From positions 757,001 to 821,000 of the forward strand of contig OZ024759.1 in NCBI GenBank assembly GCA_964016885.1: a stretch of 64,000 nt of DNA. Reading direction: 5' to 3'. Below, in pieces: positions 55,860 through 64,000 of this stretch; positions within the stretch are counted from its first letter, which is position 1, and the number at the start of each line of letters is the position of its first letter. A program made the translations under genes and the position numbers. The DNA comes from Eledone cirrhosa (taxonomy: Eukaryota; Mollusca; Cephalopoda; Octopoda; Eledonidae). Under the pieces are notes generated by a model. That model did not search any database, was not told where the DNA came from, and saw only the letters and a list, made by a program, of their open reading frames with translations.

Positions 55860-58650
55860 AGTAACATGACAAAGTCTATATTAGTAACATGGCAGTCTAT
55901 ATTAGTAACATGACAAAGTCTATATTAGTAACATGACACAGTCTATATTAGTAACATGACAAAGACTCTATTAGTAACATGACAAAGTCTATATTAGTAA
56001 CATGACAGTCTATATTAGTAACATGACAAAATCTATATTAGTAACATGACAGTCTATATTAGTAACATGACAAAGTCTATATTAGTAACATGACAGTCTA
56101 TATTGTACCATGACACAGTCTATATTAGTAACATGACATAGTCTATATTAGTAACATGACAAAGTCTATATTAGTAACATAACAGTCTATATCGTAACAT
56201 GACACAGTCTATATTAGTAACATGACACAGCCTATATTAGTAACATGACAGTCTATATTAGTAACATGACACAGTCTATATTAGTAACATGACACAGTCT
56301 ATATTAGTAACATGACAGTCTATATTAGTAGCATGGCAATGTCTATATTAGTGACATGACACAGTCTATATTAGTAACAAGACATAGTCTATATTAGTAA
56401 CATGACATAGTCTATATTAGTAGCATGACAAAGTCTATATTAGTAACATGACAAAGTCTATATTAGTAACATGACACAGTCTATCTTAGTAACATGACAA
56501 AGTCTATATTAGTAACATGACACAGTCTATATTAGTAACATGACAAAGTCTATATTAGTAGCATGACAAAGTCTATATTAGTAACATGACACAGTCTATA
56601 TTAGTAACATGACAAAGTCTATATTAGTAACATGACAAAGTCTATATTAGTAACATGACAAAGTCTATATTAGTAACATGACTAAGTCTATATTAGTAAC
56701 ATGACACAGTCTATATTAGTAACATGACAGTCTATATTAGTAGCATGACAAAGTCTATATTAGTAACATGACAAAGTCTATATTAGTAACATGACACAGT
56801 CTATATTAGTAACATGACACAGTCTATATTAGTAACATGACAGTCTATATTAGTAACATGACAAAGTCTATATTAGTAACATGGCAAAGTCTATGTTAGT
56901 AACATGACAAAGTCTATATTAGTAACATGACAGTCTATATTAGTAACATGACACATTCTATATTAGTAACATGACAAAGTCTATATTAGTAGCATGACAA
57001 AGTCTATATTAGTAACATGCCAGTCTATATTAGTAACATGCCAAAGTCTATATTAGTAGCATGACAAAGTCTATATTAGTAGCATGACACAGTCTATATT
57101 AGTAACATGACACAGTCTATATTAGTAACATGACACAGTCTATATTAGTAGCATGACAAAGTCTATATTAGTAACATGACAAAGTCTATATTAGTAACAT
57201 GACACAGTCTATATTAGTAACATGACAAAGTCTATATTAGTAACATGACAAAGTCTATATTAGTAACATGACACAGTGTATATTAGTAATATGACAGTCT
57301 ATATTAGTAGCATGACAAAGTCTATATTAGTAACATGACAAAGTCTATATTAGTAACATGACACAGTCTATATTAGTAACATGACAAAGTCTATATTAGT
57401 AACATGACAAAGTCTATATTAGTAACATGACACAGTCTATATTAGTAACATGACACAGTCTATATTAGTAACATGACACAGTCTATATTAGTAACATGAC
57501 AAAGTCTATATTAGTAACATGGCAAAGTCTATATTAGTAACATGACAAAGTCTATATTAGTAACATGACAAGGTCTATATTAGTAACATGACACAGTCTA
57601 TATTAGTAACATGACAAAGTCTATATTAGTAACATGACAGTCTATATTAGTAACATGCCAAAGTCTATATTAGTAGCATGACAAAGTCTATATTAGTAGC
57701 ATGACACAGTCTATATTAGTAACATGACATAGTCTATATTAGTAACATGACACAATCTATATTAGTAGCATGACAAAGTCTATATTAGTAACATGACAAA
57801 GTCTATATTAGTAACATGAGAAAGTCTATATTAATAACATGACACAGTCTATATTAGTAACATGACAAAGTCTATATTAGTAACATGACACAGTCTATAT
57901 TAGTAACATGACACAATCTATATTAGTAACATGACAAAGTCTATATTAGTAGCATGACAAAGTCTATATTAGTAACATGACAAAGTCTATATTAGTAACA
58001 TGACATAGTCTATATTAGTAACATGACAAAGTCTATATTAGTAACATGACGGTCTATATTAGTAACATGACAGTCTATATTAGTAGCATGACAAAGTCTA
58101 TATTAGTAACATGACACAGTCTATATTAGTAACATGACACAGTCTATATTAGTAACATGACAAAGTCTATATTAGTAGCATGACAAAGTCTATATTAGTA
58201 ACATGACACAGTCTATATTAGTAACATGACAAAGTCTATATTAGTAGCATGACAAAGTCTATATTAGTAACATGACAAAGTCTATATTAGTAACATGACA
58301 CAGTCTATATTAGTAACATGACAGTCTATATTAGTAACATGACAGTCCATATTAGTAGCATGACAAAGTCTATATTAGTAACATGACAAAGTCTATATTA
58401 GTAACATGACACAGTCTATATTAGTAACATGACACAGTCTATATTAGTAACATCATACAGTCTATATTAGTAACATGACAAAGTCTATATTAGTAACATG
58501 GCAAAGTCTATATTAGTAACATGACAAAGTCTATATTAGTAACATGACAAGGCCTATATTAGTAACATGACACAGTCTATATTAGTAACATGACAAAGTC
58601 TATATTAGTAACATGACAGTCTATATTAGTAACATGACAAAGTCTATATT
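55860..58650. repeat. Right-end satellite domain, first part
   Basis: New markers appear: GGCAGTC, AAAGACTCTATT (55,961), GACAAAATC and TATTGTACCATG (56,101). The last two recur 2,814 bp later (58,775 and 58,915). The middle part (56.6-58.6 kb) resembles 61.65-63.1 kb, with GACTAAG at 56,680 and 61,704 and CATGCC at 57,041 and 61,975. These offsets (5,024 and 4,934) differ by 90 bp, so units have been lost or gained. CATCATACAG near 58,451 has a partner at 63,065. Confidence 0.72.
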
Positions 58651-58654
58651 AGTA

Positions 58655-60279
58655 ACATGACAAAGTCTATATTAGTAACATGACAAAGTCTATATTAGTA
58701 ACATGGCAGTCTATATTAGTTACATGACAAAGTCTATATTAGTAACATGACACAGTCTATATTAGTAACATGACAAAGACTCTATTAGTAACATGACAAA
58801 GTCTATATTAGTAACATGACAGTCTATATTAGTAACATGACAAAATCTATATTAGTAACATGACAGTCTATATTAGTAACATGACAAAGTCTATATTAGT
58901 AACATGACAGTCTATATTGTACCATGACACAGTCTATATTAGTAACATGACATAGTCTATATTAGTAACATGACAAAGTCTATATTAGTAACATGACAGT
59001 CTATATTGTAACATGACACAGTCTATATTAGTAACATGACACAGTCTATATTAGTAACATGACAGTCTATATTAGTAACATGACAAAGTCTATATTAGTA
59101 ACATGACAAAGTCCATATTAGTAACATGACAAAGTATATATTAGTAGCATGACACAGTCTATATTAGTAACATGACAAAGTCTATATTAGTAACATGACA
59201 CAGTCTATATTAGTAACATGACAAAGTCTATATTAGTAACATGACACAGTCTATATTAGTAACATGACACAGTCTATATTAGTAACATGACAGTCTATAT
59301 TAGTAACATGACACAGTCTATATTAGTAACATGACAAAGTCTATATTAGTAGTATGACAAAGTCTATATTAGTAACATGACAGTCTATATTAGTAACATG
59401 ACAAAGTCTATATTAGTAACATGACAAAGTCTATATTAGTAGCATGACACAGTCTATATTAGTAACATGACACAGTCTATATTAGTAACATGACACAGTC
59501 TATATTAGTAACATGACAAAGTCTATATTAGTAGCATGACAAAGTCTATATTAGTAACATGACAAAGTCTATATTAGTAACATGACACAGTCTATATTAG
59601 TAACATGACAAAGTCTATATTAGTAACATGACAAAGTCTATATTAGTAACATGACAGTCTATATTAGTAACATGACAAAGTCTATATTAGTAACATGACA
59701 AAGTCTCTATTAGTAACATGACAAAGTCTATATTAGTAACATGACAGTCTATATTAGTAACATGACAAAGTCTCTATTAGTAACATGACAAAGTCTATAT
59801 TAGTAACATGACAGTCTATATTAGTAACATGACAAAGTCTATATTAGTAACATGACAGTCTATATTGTAACATGACACAGTCTATCTTAGTAACATGACA
59901 AAGTCTATATTAGTAACATGACACAGTCTATATTAGTAACATGACAAAGTCTATATTAGTAGCATGACAAAGTCTATATTAGTAACATGACACAGTCTAT
60001 ATTAGTAACATGACAAAGTCTATATTAGTAACATGACAAAGTCTATATTAGTAACATGACAAAGTCTATATTAGTAACATGACTAAGTCTATATTAGTAA
60101 CATGACACAGTCTATATTAGTAACATGACAGTCTATATTAGTAACATGACAAAGTCTATATTAGTAACATGGCAAAGTCTATGTTAGTAACATGACAAAG
60201 TCTATATTAGTAACATGACAGTCTATATTAGTAACATGACACATTCTATATTAGTAACATGACAAAGTCTATATTAGTA
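58655..60279. repeat. 1,623-bp higher-order repeat, copy 1
   Basis: Markers recur at 1,623 bp: GTTACATG (58,719 and 60,342), TATTGTACC (58,915 and 60,538), TCTCTATT (59,704 and 61,327), TCTATCTTAG (59,881 and 61,504) and GACTAAG (60,081 and 61,704). The ACTTGAC unit so common further left is absent after 53,688. After about 60,120 the copies differ by one unit. Confidence 0.84.
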
Positions 60280-61750
60280 ACATGACAGTCTATATTAGTA
60301 ACATGACAAAGTCTATATTAGTAACATGGCAGTCTATATTAGTTACATGACAAAGTCTATATTAGTAACATGACACAGTCTATATTAGTAACATGACAAA
60401 GACTCTATTAGTAACATGACAAAGTCTATATTAGTAACATGACAGTCTATATTAGTAACATGACAAAATCTATATTAGTAACATGACAGTCTATATTAGT
60501 AACATGACAAAGTCTATATTAGTAACATGACAGTCTATATTGTACCATGACACAGTCTATATTAGTAACATGACATAGTCTATATTAGTAACATGACAAA
60601 GTCTATATTAGTAACATGACAGTCTATATTGTAACATGACACAGTCTATATTAGTAACATGACACAGTCTATATTAGTAACATGACAGTCTATATTAGTA
60701 ACATGACAAAGTCTATATTAGTAACATGACAAAGTCCATATTAGTAACATGACAAAGTATATATTAGTAGCATGACACAGTCTATATTAGTAACATGACA
60801 AAGTCTATATTAGTAACATGACACAGTCTATATTAGTAACATGACAAAGTCTATATTAGTAACATGACACAGTCTATATTAGTAACATGACACAGTCTAT
60901 ATTAGTAACATGACAGTCTATATTAGTAACATGACACAGTCTATATTAGTAACATGACAAAGTCTATATTAGTAGTATGACAAAGTCTATATTAGTAACA
61001 TGACAGTCTATATTAGTAACATGACAAAGTCTATATTAGTAACATGACAAAGTCTATATTAGTAGCATGACACAGTCTATATTAGTAACATGACACAGTC
61101 TATATTAGTAACATGACACAGTCTATATTAGTAACATGACAAAGTCTATATTAGTAGCATGACAAAGTCTATATTAGTAACATGACAAAGTCTATATTAG
61201 TAACATGACACAGTCTATATTAGTAACATGACAAAGTCTATATTAGTAACATGACAAAGTCTATATTAGTAACATGACAGTCTATATTAGTAACATGACA
61301 AGGTCTATATTAGTAACATGACAAAGTCTCTATTAGTAACATGACAAAGTCTATATTAGTAACATGACAGTCTATATTAGTAACATGACAAAGTCTCTAT
61401 TAGTAACATGACAAAGTCTATATTAGTAACATGACAGTCTATATTAGTAACATGACAAAGTCTATATTAGTAACATGACAGTCTATATTGTAACATGACA
61501 CAGTCTATCTTAGTAACATGACAAAGTCTATATTAGTAACATGACACAGTCTATATTAGTAACATGACAAAGTCTATATTAGTAGCATGACAAAGTCTAT
61601 ATTAGTAACATGACACAGTCTATATTAGTAACATGACAAAGTCTATATTAGTAACATGACAAAGTCTATATTAGTAACATGACAAAGTCTATATTAGTAA
61701 CATGACTAAGTCTATATTAGTAACATGACACAGTCTATATTAGTAACATG
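60280..61750. repeat. 1,623-bp higher-order repeat, copy 2
   Basis: This is the second tandem copy. A private GACAAGG junction near 61,300 separates it from copy 1. On its right it joins DNA resembling 56.7-58.6 kb rather than a third tandem copy. Confidence 0.83.
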
Positions 61751-63154
61751 ACACAGTCTATATTAGTAACATGACAGTCTATATTAGTAACATGACAAAG
61801 TCTATATTAGTAACATGGCAAAGTCTATGTTAGTAACATGACAAAGTCTATATTAGTAACATGACAGTCTATATTAGTAACATGACACATTCTATATTAG
61901 TAACATGACAAAGTCTATATTAGTAGCATGACAAAGTCTATATTAGTAACATGACAGTCTATATTAGTAACATGCCAAAGTCTATATTAGTAGCATGACA
62001 AAGTCTATATTAGTAGCATGACACAGTCTATATTAGTAACATGACACAGTCTATATTAGTAACATGACACAGTCTATATTAGTAGCATGACAAAGTCTAT
62101 ATTAGTAACATGACAAAGTCTATATTAGTAACATGGCAAAGTCTATATTAGTAACATGACAAAGTCTATATTAGTAACATGACAAGGTCTATATTAGTAA
62201 CATGACACAGTCTATATTAGTAACATGACAAAGTCTATATTAGTAACATGACAGTCTATATTAGTAACATGCCAAAGTCTATATTAGTAGCATGACAAAG
62301 TCTATATTAGTAGCATGACACAGTCTATATTAGTAACATGACATAGTCTATATTAGTAACATGACACAATCTATATTAGTAGCATGACAAAGTCTATATT
62401 AGTAACATGACAAAGTCTATATTAGTAACATGAGAAAGTCTATATTAATAACATGACACAGTCTATATTAGTAACATGACAAAGTCTATATTAGTAACAT
62501 GACACAGTCTATATTAGTAACATGACACAATCTATATTAGTAACATGACAAAGTCTATATTAGTAGCATGACAAAGTCTATATTAGTAACATGACAAAGT
62601 CTATATTAGTAACATGACATAGTCTATATTAGTAACATGACAAAGTCTATATTAGTAACATGACGGTCTATATTAGTAACATGACAGTCTATATTAGTAG
62701 CATGACAAAGTCTATATTAGTAACATGACACAGTCTATATTAGTAACATGACACAGTCTATATTAGTAACATGACAAAGTCTATATTAGTAGCATGACAA
62801 AGTCTATATTAGTAACATGACACAGTCTATATTAGTAACATGACAAAGTCTATATTAGTAGCATGACAAAGTCTATATTAGTAACATGACAAAGTCTATA
62901 TTAGTAACATGACACAGTCTATATTAGTAACATGACAGTCTATATTAGTAACATGACAGTCCATATTAGTAGCATGACAAAGTCTATATTAGTAACACGA
63001 CAAAGTCTATATTAGTAACATGACACAGTCTATATTAGTAACATGACACAGTCTATATTAGTAACATCATACAGTCTATATTAGTAACATGACAAAGTCT
63101 ATATTAGTAACATGGCAAAGTCTATATTAGTAACATGACAAAGTCTATATTAGT

Positions 63155-64000
63155 AACATGACAGTCTATATTAGTAACATGACAAAGTCTATATTAGTAA
63201 CATGGCAGTCTATATTAGTTACATGACAAAGTCTATATTAGTAACATGACACAGTCTATATTAGTAACATGACAAAGACTCTATTAGTAACATGACAAAG
63301 TCTATATTAGTAACATGACAGTCTATATTAGTAACATGACAAAATCTATATTAGTAACATGACAGTCTATATTAGTAACATGACAAAGTCTATATTAGTA
63401 ACATGACAGTCTATATTGTACCATGACACAGTCTATATTAGTAACATGACATAGTCTATATTAGTAACATGACAAAGTCTATATTAGTAACATGACAGTC
63501 TATATTGTAACATGACACAGTCTATATTAGTAACATGACACAGTCTATATTAGTAACATGACAGTCTATATTAGTAACATGACAAAGTCTATATTAGTAA
63601 CATGACAAAGTCCATATTAGTAACATGACAAAGTATATATTAGTAGCATGACACAGTCTATATTAGTAACATGACAAAGTCTATATTAGTAACATGACAC
63701 AGTCTATATTAGTAACATGACAAAGTCTATATTAGTAACATGACACAGTCTATATTAGTAACATGACACAGTCTATATTAGTAACATGACAGTCTATATT
63801 AGTAACATGACACAGTCTATATTAGTAACATGACAAAGTCTATATTAGTAGTATGACAAAGTCTATATTAGTAACATGACAGTCTATATTAGTAACATGA
63901 CAAAGTCTATATTAGTAACATGACAAAGTCTATATTAGTAGCATGACACAGTCTATATTAGTAACATGACACAGTCTATATTAGTAACATGACACAGTCT
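63155..64000. repeat. 1,623-bp family, copy 3, cut by window end
   Basis: GTTACATG at 63,218 and TATTGTACC at 63,414 lie 2,876 bp after the copy 2 markers and 4,499 bp after those of copy 1. The following order matches 58.9-59.5 kb as far as the window runs. The copy is therefore incomplete only because the window ends. Confidence 0.8.

Larger units (their letters stand above)
1..64000. repeat. Satellite DNA array, 23-bp monomer, whole window
   Basis: Every part of the window reads as head-to-tail copies of a 20-bp core, GTCTATATTAGTAACATGAC, followed by a 1- to 3-base spacer. The first unit begins at base 1 and the last is cut by the window end, so the array continues on both sides. All units point the same way; I saw no inverted segment, transposon, microsatellite tract or unique DNA. 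Most units differ from the consensus by 0 to 2 bases. There is no coding capacity: the core carries TAG, TAA and TGA, and because 23 is not a multiple of 3 these stops rotate through all forward frames every 69 bases; the complement likewise carries TAA and TAG. This organisation is typical of eukaryotic heterochromatic satellite. The chromosomal location and any function are inference. Confidence 0.98.

Noticed and set aside
1..64000. Possible CRISPR array
   Set aside because: The repeats are contiguous with only 1-3 variable bases between cores; there are no spacers of typical length, no leader and no cas genes.
1..64000. Possible repetitive protein gene
   Set aside because: The 23-bp period is not a multiple of three and the core holds TAG, TAA and TGA; stops reach every forward frame within 69 bases, and TAA and TAG do the same on the other strand. 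Runs of 21-bp units are too short to open a frame.
1..64000. Telomere-like repeat
   Set aside because: The motif is 23 bp, lacks G-runs and has no strand bias of the TTAGGG or related kinds. TTAGT in the core is only a partial resemblance.
1..64000. CENP-B box
   Set aside because: The box needs CpG-containing TTCG and CGGG elements. The consensus has no CG, and the rare TTCG units (for example 22,521) lack the rest.
1..64000. TATATT runs as promoters (TATA boxes or -10 elements)
   Set aside because: The run is part of every monomer, roughly 2,800 times, with no associated gene, start site or second conserved element.
1..64000. Plasmid or phage iteron origin
   Set aside because: Iterons of ~20 bp occur in small clusters beside a replication gene. 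Here the repeats fill 64 kb with layered higher-order structure and no gene, which fits eukaryotic satellite.

Overview
The whole 64,000-base window is one uninterrupted head-to-tail satellite DNA array. I found no protein-coding gene, RNA gene, mobile element, CRISPR array, origin or unique flanking sequence on either strand. The monomer is 23 bp: a 20-bp core, GTCTATATTAGTAACATGAC, plus a 3-base spacer that is usually AAA or ACA. A shorter 21-bp form has a spacer reduced to a single A. About 2,800 monomers fit in the window. The array runs off both ends, so its true size is unknown.

The sequence is AT-rich (the two main monomers have 6 or 7 G+C in 23) and the consensus contains no CpG. A megasatellite of this size with layered higher-order repeats points to a eukaryotic chromosome, most likely constitutive heterochromatin (centromeric, pericentromeric, subtelomeric or a heterochromatic arm block). 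The sequence alone does not identify the species, and I do not recognise the monomer as a named satellite.

Layout. Monomers differ mainly at two places: the spacer (AAA, ACA, A, rarely ATA, ACT, AAT, TAG) and core base 14 (GTAAC or GTAGC). Rare private variants act as markers, and their spacing reveals longer repeats: 1-5 kb, a ~1.13-kb block repeated at 1,822/1,845 bp; 5.03-6.94 kb, a 951-bp tandem pair; 7-15.4 kb, a mosaic of blocks shared with the first 5 kb (offset 9,575) and with ~37 kb (offset ~30.1 kb); 15.5-21.7 kb, two 3-kb copies at 3,167 bp with nested 1,367-, 548- and 276-bp spacings; 22.5-25.4 kb, a second copy of 13.7-16.5 kb at exactly 8,887 bp; 26.4-36.1 kb, blocks of 1,892 and 2,627 bp; 37.9-55.2 kb, superunits of 4,842/4,848 bp plus a 3.7-kb copy at 12,492 bp; 55.2-64 kb, a distinct block with its own markers and a 1,623-bp tandem repeat.

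There are no genes to work together. What the window records is how a satellite evolves: single monomers are gained and lost, kilobase blocks are duplicated in register, and later exchanges join blocks from different neighbourhoods into chimeras. Offsets were measured by hand from marker variants. Block edges are good to about one or two monomers, and identity values were not computed.
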